Below, piece by piece: positions 1 through 10,549 of a stretch of DNA of 64,000 nucleotides. The notes beneath the pieces were generated by a model that was given only the letters and a program-made list of their open reading frames with translations, did no database searches and was not told the DNA's origin. Position numbers and translations under genes: made by a program. Source of the DNA: Plantago major (taxonomy: Eukaryota; Streptophyta; Magnoliopsida; Lamiales; Plantaginaceae); the NCBI GenBank assembly GCA_026545765.1, contig CM048839.1, forward strand, positions 48,406,677-48,470,676. Reading direction: 5' to 3'. Each line of letters starts with the position of its first letter. Position 1 is the first letter of the stretch.

Positions 1-979
1 TTACTTATTTGAGTTGTAAGTCATCCAATTCCAACTATTGTAGATAGTACATATCCTTCGTTGTTGTATCACTTAGGCGATCCATCACTTGACCCTGTAT
101 ATTTCATCACCAAAATGTTCTTGCACCTATATACAAATGAAATATTTGATTATATAAATCAATTTTTCATGTCAAAGATGTCCAGAGATAGTGTTGGATA
201 TTTGAGCGTATGTAGCATTGCTATGGAAGATAATTTTGAGAACGGTCTCGAACATGTTTTCACTGTAGAATTTTTCAATAACATTAATTTCTCTAGATTG
301 CCTAACCATAGGATCATACTAAAGGTTGGGTGTAGGATAATGCTTATGAGAAATATTGATCAGAATTTCGAGTTGTGCAATGGAACAAGGCTCCTGGTTA
401 CTAATCTCGGGAAGCATATCGTACAGGCAATATGATATCTTGAATGAACGTGTGCCAAAAGGTTTTCATTCCGAGGATGATGATGAGCCACCCGGTGAGA
501 TGTTCCCTATCAATTGATTGGAGACAGTTCCCCATATTCGCCTGCTTTGCTATGACAATATATAAGAGTAAGGGACATTCGCTCAGACGTCGGCCTCCAC
601 CTCCCCTCAACCATTGTCAGTTGAATGTCGCTCTTTCTAGAGTTACCATCGGGAAGGGATTGAACGTAGAGGGTAATACATATGACACCACAACAAATGC
701 AATTTATAAAGAAGAAGTGTTCGATAAGTTATGAGTTGATTTTATCTTCTATGTGTATTTTATATATGGTTGTGTTCAATTTCACTAATTTACATTATGT
801 ACTTTTCTACAGGTAGGGGTGATTTCCGTTGCAATGTTGAAGCGATTTGATCATGCATTTTGTCGCCCTGTAATTTTTATATGTTTCTCAACTTCGATAT
901 GTTATTATACAAATTTATTAATTTCCCATTTTAAATTTTTTATCCATTCCCCGTCGAGTATCGACAGGCCATTAACTAG
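1..979 (+). mobile_element. Helitron 3' part, copy 1 (decayed helicase C-terminus)
   Basis: This is the 3' portion of a rolling-circle Helitron; its 5' part lies outside the window. Translated pieces at 61-435 and 444-734 match the C-terminal end of the plant Helitron Rep/helicase (PIF1-like). The first has a stretch reading LPNHRIILKVGCRIMLMRN followed by CNGTRLLVTNLGKH, the second has RRQFPIFACFAMTI then VALSRV, the late helicase motifs. Frame changes and stops separate the pieces, so no working protein is encoded here. The DNA is nearly identical to 12251-13233, including the non-coding tail and the terminus. The call rests on both protein similarity and the structural 3' end. Confidence 0.85.
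952..979 (+). repeat. Helitron 3' terminus: hairpin plus CTAG
   Basis: A short stem (CCGTCGA, loop GTA, TCGACAGG, one mismatch) is followed about ten bases later by the terminal CTAG at 976-979, then a T. A 3' hairpin just before CTRR is the known Helitron end structure. The same hairpin occurs at 13204-13233 and 6712-6742. Confidence 0.85.
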
Positions 980-1655
980 TATCTATATGAAATGAAGGCT
1001 ATTTCAAGCCTTGTGGTTAAGCCATGTGTCATGCTGACGTGGCACTATAGAGCATTCCTATTGGTCAGTTTTTTTCCTAAGTGTATTTTGATTGGTTGTT
1101 AAAAATTTTAATTTGGTATGTGGGTTGTGGAACATTTTAAGTAGTTAATATGCAGTGCACCTCCCATTATTTATTTTTAGTATGTTGAATCCATATATGA
1201 TATTTATTTAATCTCATATATATTTATCTACAAAACTCCAAAAAATATGTTGAACATATATATAGATTCACCGCGACGATACGAATCCATAGACACCAAA
1301 CTTGAATATTTTATTAAATTAAATTAAATTATTATATTAAATTAAATATTAGGTGGGTTTATTAATTGATATAAATGGAAATAATAAAATTTTAAAAATA
1401 TAGCATTTATTAAATACTTAATACCCCTCTATTTATCAAAGAAATCAATATTTATTGAGGTATCCGATTACAAATGGACACTTTAAAAATTAGCAGTAAA
1501 GTAACGTATTGGATTAAATAAAAACGATCATCTTATCAACATTTACGTGAATTCTCACCCGTTTTCTACTTTTTCTCATTATTTATTCAAATATTATCTT
1601 CTATCTTATATACTCACTATATGGAACATTTTGAATATAAATTTCAATTTATCTA
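980..1655. other. Inter-element DNA with a possible Helitron 5' end
   Basis: No gene is visible. A TC dinucleotide after A at 981 starts a stretch (TCTATATGAAATGAAGGC at 982-999) that looks like a plant Helitron 5' end, directly behind the CTAG of copy 1. 1310-1400 is a simple AT-rich tract of ATTAAATTAA-like units. From about 1441 to 1655 the DNA is about 90% identical to 6758-6955. Confidence 0.5.
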
Positions 1656-2596
1656 TGTTGAGGGGTAAAACCTCAAACACTAACTAAACTATTACAAGTA
1701 ACCTAATCTAGGATCCGCCTCCTACTTGAACTCCGAAGCAAGACTGGTCCGAGCTAGAGTACCTGAAAGGACTAAGTGGGGGGGGGGGGGGGGGGGGGGT
1801 TTGAATGGGTTACCCGGATTGCATCAATCCGGTAAGAGACTTTACTCAAGAGAGAGTTGGAAGCTATCAATGTAATAGTTATGAGGAAGGTTATGAAATC
1901 AAGAGTGTTTATCGCTTAGGGATCCTCACTTTGATATTGCTTATCACTTGGGAATTGTGACTTATCTTAAGGTTTTGGACCTTGTGCTATACTTATAGTT
2001 ATTATATCTTATGAGATTGCTCACAAGATGATGCCAAGTGTATGCTTCAGATTTGGACACCAATGCTACCTTTGGCCCATGGCCCATTAGTGGATAGTAT
2101 CCCATACTAATCAATGGGCCTGGGAGGGTAGTTTGGACCTTTCCCTCTGAGAGTACTGTTCTGCATGTTGGGTCCGTGTAAGTTCCTCGGATAGATATGT
2201 ATGCTTGGTTGATCTGGCCTTAGGCAACTCAAGGTGTCCAGACCTAGAGTTCCACGGAAGTATCTCATTGGTTCTGTTATATACGTTTGGTCTTACTGTG
2301 ATGGTGGCGTCCGAGATTCTCTCGTTCGGTCCGTTTAGCATCTTAGGAATGACAGTTTGTGGTACCTGGAAGGACCATGTGACCTTTTGTCAGGTTCGGA
2401 AGTCATCCATCTAGCTTGGTCGGACCTAGCTGAAATGGCGTGCTGGCTTATAAATACTAGTTGACCTGAGATGGTTTCCTTTATGTCGGGCCATTCGAAG
2501 GTCGGACTAGCATTTGATAGGCTATCTCAGCCTTGATGCGCTTTAGAACACGTTCTATGGCGCCCTTAACGGATTGGACACATGTTCGTATCAACA
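1656..2596. mobile_element. Solo LTR (LTR retrotransposon, family undetermined)
   Basis: A 941-bp unit opens with TGTTGA and closes with TCAACA. It is flanked by an exact 5-bp target duplication ATCTA (1651-1655 and 2597-2601). There is no internal region, so it is a solo LTR fossil. A paralogous piece of DNA at about 6758-6955 shows the site without this insertion. A run of 22 G residues lies at 1778-1799. The small open frames inside are not genes. Confidence 0.85.
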
Positions 2597-2601
2597 ATCT
2601 A

Positions 2602-4456
2602 TATTATACATTAATCAAAAAAGATTTAAAGCATTTCCAGACCATTCAATTCACTCAATTGTGTGGCAATTTTCTATTCTTTCATTGGTCAAGTTTTTTT
2701 ACGGTTGTCCATTCTCTCTGCTGAGGTGGTCTTAATGGATTATTTATTATAGTTTTTGTAAGGTGTAAAGATTCGAAAGTCCACTCTAAGTCATTAAGTG
2801 ACATATATATAAATTAGGAAATAAATTATTGGGCTTTCTATATTTTTGGCCATTCTTTCTCTTAAACTTGAAAAATGTAATTGAGAGTATATTTAACTCC
2901 TCTATCAACGTATTTTACCGCTTTTAATAATACGTAGAAAATTGCTCCAAAAAGAAAAAAACTCCTCTATCAACGTAGCATAATTGAGTAAAGCATACAT
3001 GTACATCTTTATTTGATTGCACTCAGTGACTGTTTGACATGCAACTTAAATTGACCGGATTTTAATAGGGTTATAACTGTGAATAGTAATTGAATTTTGA
3101 GAAAACGAGTTTGTGATAGAGTTAATTTTTATAGATTTTATAGGGTTGATATATATATAGGGTGTGTAAGAGTGAAGTGATGTGTGTACGAGTTTTTAAA
3201 ATTTTATCGGTTTTATAGAGTTTTTATACTCTCGACCGGTGGAGTATGCGTTTATTCTAAAATATTGTCATTTTAAATCCATATGCTTTTGATAAAAAAA
3301 AATCAACCTAATGTTTGGCATTCGATTTAAACTCAACTTGAGTTTCAATTTAGTGTTGATAGAATAGTAACTCGACTGGAGTTGATTTTCGAAATTTTGT
3401 ATTTAGCGTTGGATTGCGAGTTTGATAGGGTTTAGTAGTACATTTGAGTTTTGAAGTTGATGAATAATAGCTTAACTCGAGGTTGCATAGTGTAGAGTGC
3501 ATGGAGATACAAATACAAAATTTTAGCAAAACTCAACTTGAGTCGATAACCAAACACGTGAACAATTTCACGTAAGACATTCCAGTTTTAACTTAATATA
3601 TGTAAAACTCAAAAAAAAAAACATCAAAATAAATCAAAACAAAAAAAGTTTACGTTGTGTTAATATTTTAGGGAACGAAGTGTAAGCTAGGTTTTATAAA
3701 AAATGTTTATGGTTTTAGGGAAAATGTTAAGGTTACGTAAAGTGTGCATGTATCGTTGTAATTCTTAAGGTTTTGATATATTTCAAGAATTTTGTTGCAT
3801 TTTTTAGTAAACCATAAAAATGTATATATGTCATTAGTTGTAAAATCACATTAGTTGTAATTAAGAAATGTAAGTATATATGTCATTGCAATTGTATGTG
3901 ATATATGTTTGTAGCTAAACATGCAATCTTTGTGACAAAATATGTGATGTTTGATTTGGTCACTCTGAGAGACATCTCTCGCAAAAGTTACTCTTAACAT
4001 ATTTAAATATTTCACTATAATTCTATAACAATATCGATGTCTTTCTTAGTCATCCAGTGGAGTAACCAATTTGAAGACGGAATCATTGCATCAATTATAC
4101 AAGAAGCGGAGGGGAGAATTTGACAATAAGCATCAAATTTGACAAGTCATGTTTTGAATTAAACAAGAAGATATACATATAGATCAACTAATAAACACAT
4201 GAAAGCTAAAATATGTGATTACAACTTAATTTTAACTCACTATCACATAACACTTTAAATAACTATTTTGCATATTTGTTTAATAAAAAACAAGCATATA
4301 ATTATTTTTATTGATTATCTCCTTTTAATATACGGGAGTATAATTACTTCAGGCGGGTCTTGGAAAAGTTATGGAATATTAAAATGTGGAGTTTATTTTT
4401 CTTCATAACTGGTCCCGTGAATGTGATATTTACTACAAGTTTATTTCTTTATGTAG
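2602..4456. other. Intergenic DNA with decayed MITE-like pieces
   Basis: No gene is supported. About 3020-3240 resembles the interior of the MITE at 33794-34188; both contain GGGTGTGTAAGA followed by TGATGTGTG. About 3308-3555 has imperfect ends (GTTTGGCATTCGA near the left; TCGATAACCAAAC near the right) with an inner CTCAACTTGAG box on both sides. These look like old Tourist-like MITEs, but I could not fix their target duplications. The rest is AT-rich single-copy-looking sequence. Confidence 0.4.
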
Positions 4457-4458
4457 TA

Positions 4459-4964
4459 CTCCCTCCGGTCTTTTAAAAGCTTTCTAAGGAGACTTTTTTT
4501 CCGAATTTTGACTGTAAATTACGCTCAGACTACACGACAAAAAAATATAATAAAATTATATTATGATGCTTCGACATACTAGACGACGGGGATTCCGGGT
4601 GTAGTTTGAAATGTTTAAAATTGAGGTTCTGGTTGGGTTTATTGGTAGGTCTATGATGAGAGATACACTAGTTTTTGTTGGAGAGAGTTGTTATGGTTGC
4701 TGGGTGTCTACAGATTGTGCTGTTGTTTTGAGTTTTGTAACATTTATCTGTACTGTGGAACATGTTGTTATGTTGGAGGAACATTTCTTGTGTTCCTGTG
4801 ATTTAATAAAATTTTATCTGTTCAAAAAAAAAATTATATTATGAAAATAAATTAAGTATAGTTTACTAATATAACTTTGTTTTATACATTTTGCGTGTAG
4901 AGTAATTTACGGTCAAAGTTCGAAAAAAAGTCTCCTTAGGAAGCTTTTAAAAGACCAGAGGTAG
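4459..4964. mobile_element. Stowaway-like MITE (Tc1/mariner superfamily)
   Basis: The ends are CTCCCTCCGGTCTTTTAAAA on the left and its near complement on the right. Imperfect terminal inverted repeats run for about 65 bases and are flanked by TA at 4457-4458 and 4965-4966. CTCCCTCC ends with a TA target site are the hallmark of plant Stowaway MITEs. Without the LINE insertion at 4567-4829 and its duplicated site, the element would be about 230 bp, a normal size. Confidence 0.85.
4567..4829 (+). mobile_element. 5'-truncated LINE inserted into the Stowaway MITE
   Basis: A 263-bp insert ends in a polyA tail (4824-4829) after a 3' stretch containing AATAAAATTTTATCTG. It is flanked by an exact 15-bp target duplication, AAAATTATATTATGA, at 4552-4566 and 4830-4844. 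PolyA plus a long target duplication is the mark of target-primed reverse transcription. Only the 3' end is present, so the LINE clade cannot be told. A 77-codon open frame across it has no recognisable domain. Confidence 0.85.
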
Positions 4965-4966
4965 TA

Positions 4967-5929
4967 TTTCTTTAAGGAGTTTATACTGTATTGATACAAT
5001 ATTACAATATGATTAAAGTATTGTGTAACTAATTGGTAAGGCTTAGGCTGTATAGGAATTCATTTGCAAAACATCTCAATTTGATAAAAATGAAACAAAA
5101 TCCAATAATCATGTTTAATATATATAATGGAGCAACAACAGTAGTAATGTTGATTATTAAAGGTTGTTTGGCTAACGATTAGAATCAAGAAAACCAGGTT
5201 ATAATAAATGTTTTTAACGGGATTTACACGATTTTATTCATTAACCAAACAATCACTATTCTTTAAATATGTAATTCTTTTACAAATTAATTCTTTTGTT
5301 TGACAAGAATAATTCGAAATACTGAAAGGGTTGATTGATGGGATCTACTATATTCTGTTAAATTTTGACGAATTCGGTAATAATTCATAACAACAATAGC
5401 ATCCAGTGTGATTATTTGCACATATTTCTATACATAAAAAAAACAAAATTGATAAATTGACGTCATGCACATTCTAGATGGAAACAGACGGGTAAGGCGA
5501 GTATTATTTACAAATTAAACTCACCCACAACAATCATGAAAATGAACGAAACAGTTGTATATATTTGCTTCATCCTAAAATTTTAGGAAAATATTTATTG
5601 TATTCAAACAAATTATAACTGTCGGCAATCTCAATGGAAGTCGAGGTTGTATCCTTATCGGACTTACACCCTACACTAAATGTCAATCATATGGTTCCGT
5701 GTCCTAAATAGGTGATAAACATGTACGATATGGGGTCTAGAACCTCAATATCTATAGAGTTTGAATGGCTTTACGTTTTTTCTTTTCATTTTGCAATCTT
5801 TTCATAGACGATTCTTACCCAAAGATCTATGAAAACTTTAAAGGCCCAAATGGGTCCGGGTAGCATCCCAAACGGGTTAGAGTATAATCCAAGAAGCATA
5901 TTATCAAGGTGAATTTGTTATCTAGAATA
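4967..5929. other. Intergenic DNA; one small MITE-like foldback at 5161-5256
   Basis: 5161-5256 starts AGGTTGTTTGGCTAACGATT and ends with the near complement (ATTAACCAAACAATC), giving a roughly 100-bp Tourist-like foldback. Its target duplication is not clear. No other feature or coding potential is seen in this stretch. Confidence 0.45.
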
Positions 5930-6742
5930 AATATTGGGCAAAAGGTTTTCATCATAGAAATGATAATGAGCCATCCATGAGAAAAAGTTCCCGCTTAGTT
6001 TCAACAGGAAACGGTTTGCCTACACCGGCCTACTCTAATATGACAATAAACAAGAGCCAGGGAAATTTATCTCTCACGTGGTCCTCTACATCCCTTCACC
6101 CTTATCTAGACTTTCAAACGGGTCCATCCAACCTAAAGTGAACCCGCCCATACCTGTTCAAAATAATGGTTTTTCGGTCGAGCATATACCCGAACCCAAA
6201 ATAAATCGACTTGGCCCGTGACATAGTGTAGGATAGTGAAATAAAAAAAGTTGGGGGAGGGGGGGGGGGGGGCATTCGAGGGTGGGTGGACCCATATGTT
6301 ACAAATTATTTATGTAAAATATTAAATTTGTTTGAGGGGCGGGGGGTCCCACTCCCTCATTGCGTTAAAGAATTTGAAAATCACTGAAAAATGTTCATTA
6401 TGTTTGTGGATTGATTATTTTTAGGGGTGGGTGTGTGTTGACCACAAAAAAATATCACCGATACATGCGAAAAATTATTTTTGTGACATGATTTTTTTTT
6501 GGGGGGGGGCGGGGGTTGTGAATCTTTTTCCCGGGGTTGGGTTGTTGGTCACCTGACCCAATTAATTGTGTCATGTATTTTTTTTGTTTCAATTTGGTTC
6601 AGGTTAGACGGATTCTTTTTTCTAAGCAAATTAACGGTTACGAGTCAGGTACGGGGTGAGGACCTGTCAATTATTGAAAAAGTTATAGATGACATATATT
6701 TTATTTTCATTCCTCGTCGAGTATCGACGGGCCATTTACTAG
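5930..6742 (+). mobile_element. Helitron 3' part, oldest decayed copy
   Basis: About 5938-6110 aligns with the helicase C-terminal DNA of the other two copies (AAAAGGTTTTCAT, then AATGAGCC, then ATGACAATAAACAAGAG and the equivalent of CATTCGCTC), but with many changes. The stretch ends in a perfect form of the family hairpin (CGTCGA, GTA, TCGACG) and CTAG at 6739-6742. It contains two poly-G-rich patches (about 6255-6273 and 6499-6510). The base after CTAG is C rather than the usual T, so the flank may have mutated or rearranged. It is clearly non-functional. Confidence 0.7.
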
Positions 6743-6757
6743 CTGTAAAGTATTGAT

Positions 6758-6955
6758 TGAAATCAATAACTGGACACTTTAAGATTAGCAGTAAAGTAAC
6801 GTATAGGATTAAATAAAAACCATTATCTTATCAACATTTACGTGAATTCTCACACGTTTTCTACTTTTTACTCATTATTTATTCAAATGTTACCTTCTAT
6901 CTTATATACTCACTATATGAAACATTTTGAATATAAATTTCAATTTATATATATT
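6758..6955. repeat. Dispersed repeat, second copy of 1441-1655
   Basis: The stretch from GAAATCAAT through CACTTTA, CAGTAAAGTAACGTA and TATATACTCACTATATG to AATTTCAATTTAT is about 90% identical to 1441-1655. The first copy is interrupted at its right edge by the solo LTR at 1656; this one is not. Both copies lie shortly downstream of a Helitron 3' end. Confidence 0.8.
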
Positions 6956-7701
6956 GAGTTTGTTATGATTGAAAATTAACTTTATTAGTTTATAGCGTCA
7001 GTAAAAGATCTTTAAGTGTTGTATAGTCGGCAGCAGCTTGGTTGCCGCCTGATCTTGGTATCATAAGTATTAGCTAATTTTGACGGTTGAGTACGTAGAA
7101 TCAACATAGGGGTGATATTGGTGTTGTTGCTAGGGATAACGGGGCCAATGTTATTTCTTGGCGCCAAAATTTGTGTCCTATGGTTTTTTCTAGATGGTGC
7201 GGAAGGTTTAACTGACAAATTCGCAACTGAATTGGTTCGAATTTTTCATTGGCATCATGTAGTAATTAATTAAAGGGGATTTCTCTTTGGTGATTAAATA
7301 TCTTAAGTCTACATATTATTGATTTGGAGTTTGTTATGATTGAAAATTAACTTTATTAGATTATAGCGTCAGTAAAAGATCTTTAAGTGTTGTATAGTCG
7401 GCAGCAGCTTGGTTGCCGCCTGATCTTGGTATCATAAGTATTAGCTAATTTTGATGCTACGGTTGAGTACGTAGAATCAACATAGGGGTGATATTGGTGT
7501 TGTTGGTAGGGATAACGGGGCCAATGTTATTTCTTGGCGCCAAAATTTGTGTCCTATGGTTTTTTCTAGATGGTGCGGAAGGTTTAACTGACAAATTCGC
7601 AACTGAATTGGTTCGAATTTTTCATTGGCATCATGTAGTAATTAATTAAAGGGGATTTCTCTTTGGTGATTAAATATCTTAAGTCTACATATTATTGATT
7701 T
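6956..7701. repeat. Near-perfect direct tandem duplication, unit about 371 bp
   Basis: Unit 1 is 6956-7326 and unit 2 is 7327-7701. They differ by a 5-bp indel near 7087/7458 and a few single bases. The near identity implies a recent duplication. The unit has no recognisable coding content: a minus-strand 68-codon frame (7012-7218) exists but is not repeated with the same ends and resembles nothing I know. There is no inverted-repeat structure, so it is not a MITE pair. Confidence 0.9.
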
Positions 7702-8559
7702 GCGTCTTTTTTTCTTCTTTTTACAATATAGAAGAAACCGAGGCACTTGATGTAGAATTTTGTCTATTAGTAGTTGTTGTGCTCTAATTTTATCTTTTGA
7801 TTTTTTCATGATCAATCTTTCGAACTATTTTTTAATTACATATTTGATTTCAAACAACACCTAGATGTTAAATTTTTCCTATATTCTCAACTGTTACTTT
7901 TAGTTGTGAAATGCGGCGCATGATTGTAAGCTTTATTTATTTGATAGACATGCATGGTTCTTGCTTGGAATTGGTTACATTTGAAAACTCATGATGGCTA
8001 ACAAATCGTCTAAATCGAATAAGCGTTTACGCTTTCAAGATCAGACTCCACGAGAGGGGATAAATTTGAATGATACTGGAAAGTTTTAAATTAAAACTAT
8101 ACTATTTTGAAAATATATTCTACATGTATTAATTGTTTATCCAGTAGGTACACAGTTCATACAACTCATCTATCATCCGGGCATACAATAGCATTTTCGC
8201 ATTTACTTCATTGGATGGAAAATAGTCAAGGAAGTCAATAAACGAAAATGTCCTTATTGCTTTAAGATAGGTTGCTAAAATGATCAAAAAATTGGCTCGC
8301 TCTTGCCCAGCGAAGAACAAACTCCAAAAATTCGCCCAACGTTACATTTGACACTGAACACGGAATTGGCAACATGATCAATGCTCTCGGGTGCGTTTCT
8401 TTGAACCACTACACTCAATTTTATGTATCTTTCACATATTTCATTTCAAACAAATTATTTGTTATACATCATTTAGTATCCATTAGAATTATAGATACTC
8501 GACTGTAAATAATTAAGCCAAACAATGAAGCTAGTGTGAAAATTGCTACTGCGACATTG

Positions 8560-9000
8560 ATCAAAACTATGGTAGAAGACTACAATCCATATGGAAAAGT
8601 ATACAAGATGGCCAGAGATTGCATCTCTCTTGAAATGCTCGTGAGGTAGGCCTTCAACTTATTGCAAGACGTCGGGGGGATGGGTGAACTTACAATTTGC
8701 CTACTACATCAGATGTAACTACTATAGTAGAGGGTGATGTCGACAACTTACATGCAAAAAATCATATTATGGTTGAGATGAGAAATGGGGATTTGAAGCA
8801 CATAACTGAGTTTCTTCGATTCTACCTTATTTTTCAATATCCACTATGTTTCGTCCACGGAGAAGACGGATGGTATATCGATATTCAGATAAGTATTGTG
8901 AGTAAGATGCAAAATCTAATTCTAAGGTAGTTCTTAGCTTTCCGGATACAAGATAGGGAGAATGAAGGTCATCAACTCATACCTAGCAAGGCATCATTAT
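8560..9000 (+). pseudogene. Helitron helicase-like N-terminal domain remnant
   Basis: Translation gives NPYGKVYKMARDC at about 8585, a stretch with LPTTSDV-like residues and HIMVEMRNGDLKHI (8697-8810), PLCFVHGEDGWYIDI (8848-8892) and FRIQDRENEGH (about 8940-8970). These match the Helitron_like_N domain of plant Helitron proteins, which comes before the helicase. Downstream, the DNA jumps straight to the Walker-region piece at about 9040, so the central part of the gene is missing here. Confidence 0.75.
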
Positions 9001-9185
9001 TACAATTCATTGTTGATTCTAGAGGAGATATTATATTAGGAGGACTTTATGCTCCATTTTGAGAGCTAGAAGAGATAATGTTCTCCAAATGGATTCCATC
9101 AGTATCATATCATTGATGCTTCCGAGGGTCCAAACTGCTCAATCAAGATTTGCTATACCATTTAAGATCCATTTAAACTTGGCAT

Positions 9186-10390
9186 GCAGTAAGATTAAGC
9201 CTGATTCTTATGCAACTTGTCTACTCAAGGAAGCAAAGGTTATTATAGGGAGTTAGGGACGGGGCTACAGCGACCAATATGTATTGTTTTGAAGCGTCTA
9301 ATAGGAGTTTGAGGGATTTTATGGATCGACCAGCCACACCATTCGGGAGTTTTGGTTATTGTATTTTGCAGAGACTTTAGACAGATACTACCATTGATTC
9401 TGGGAGGGTGTAGATCTGACATTGTTACTGTAGCAATATGCTCATCCAAAATTTGGGATTGTGTGAGGTACTTAGACTCACAAAGAACATGCGACTGCAT
9501 GTAACTAAATGTGTATCTTTCACTTTTGGTAAATTTTATTTTAGTAATTTGTATCTTTCTTTATACTTTGTTAAGTGTGTTTTGTATTTTTTTAAGCTGG
9601 TACGTTAACAACTAAGATGCATGAGATAAGAGAATTCGCAAATTGGAGACTACGGGTTTGGTGATGGAGTTGTCGGCGGTCATAATGACAGTGAGGTTGA
9701 TATCAAGATGCCAGAGGACATTCTTTTTCAAGAAGTGAGTGATCATATTCCTAAGTAAATATCCGTCCTTACTTGAGCTATAAAGTAAGATTATGTATGA
9801 TTCTGATGTAACATGTATACTCAAAGAAACAAAGCTTATTATATGAGACGAGGCTATAGTGATCAACATGCATTGTTTTGAAGCGAGTGTAGGAGTTTGA
9901 GAAATGTTATGCATCGACTAGACACACCATTAAGTGGTTTGGTTATTGTATTTGGCGGATACTTTAGATAGATACTGTAAGTGGTTCCACGAGGGTCTAG
10001 ATCTGTCATTATGAATGCAGCAATATACTCATCAAAAATTTGGGATTCATATGAGGTCCTAAGACTTACAAAGAACATGCAACTGTATGTAACTAAATAT
10101 TTGTTTCACTTATTGTAATTTTGATTTTAGTAATTTGTACCTTCCTTTATATTTTATTAAGTGTTTTTCTTTTTGTGTTTTTGTACGCTGGTACATTAAT
10201 AATTGAGATTCAAGAGACGAGAGAATTCACATAGTGGATAGTATAGGTTGGTGATGGAGTTGTCGGCGGTGATAATGCCGATGAGATTGATATCAAGATG
10301 CCAGAGGACATTCTTATTCAAGAAGTGTGTGATCCTATTCCTACCATGGTCCAAATTAAGCACATATCCATCCTTACTTGAGCATATATC
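9186..10390 (+). repeat. Internal tandem duplication of the helicase motif region (about 595 bp x 2)
   Basis: Unit 1 is about 9186-9781 and unit 2 about 9782-10390, roughly 80-85% alike. Each carries decayed DNA for the Walker B neighbourhood (ATTGTTTTGAAGCG), a TTGGGATT motif, the ACAAAGAACATGC (LTKNMxL) motif and a GGTGATGGAGTTGTCGGCGGT piece equivalent to VGDGVVGG. The same gene region occurs a third time, more completely, at 11760-12260. The two tandem units are old and broken. Confidence 0.75.
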
Positions 10391-10549
10391 TAATCCATAT
10401 CTTGATTCACACATTATTTCCAAAATAAATTAACACATATCTAATCCATATCTCTTATCATGGACTACAATTCATTATATTATTGTATATATGTTATTTA
10501 ATTGATAAATTTGAGTTAGTTTCAAGTATATATTCAAAGGAAGCGATAA

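Noticed and set aside
8129-8320. 63-codon minus-strand frame inside the Helitron block
   Set aside because: It has no similarity to Helitron or other proteins I know and no support on either side. Chance frame.
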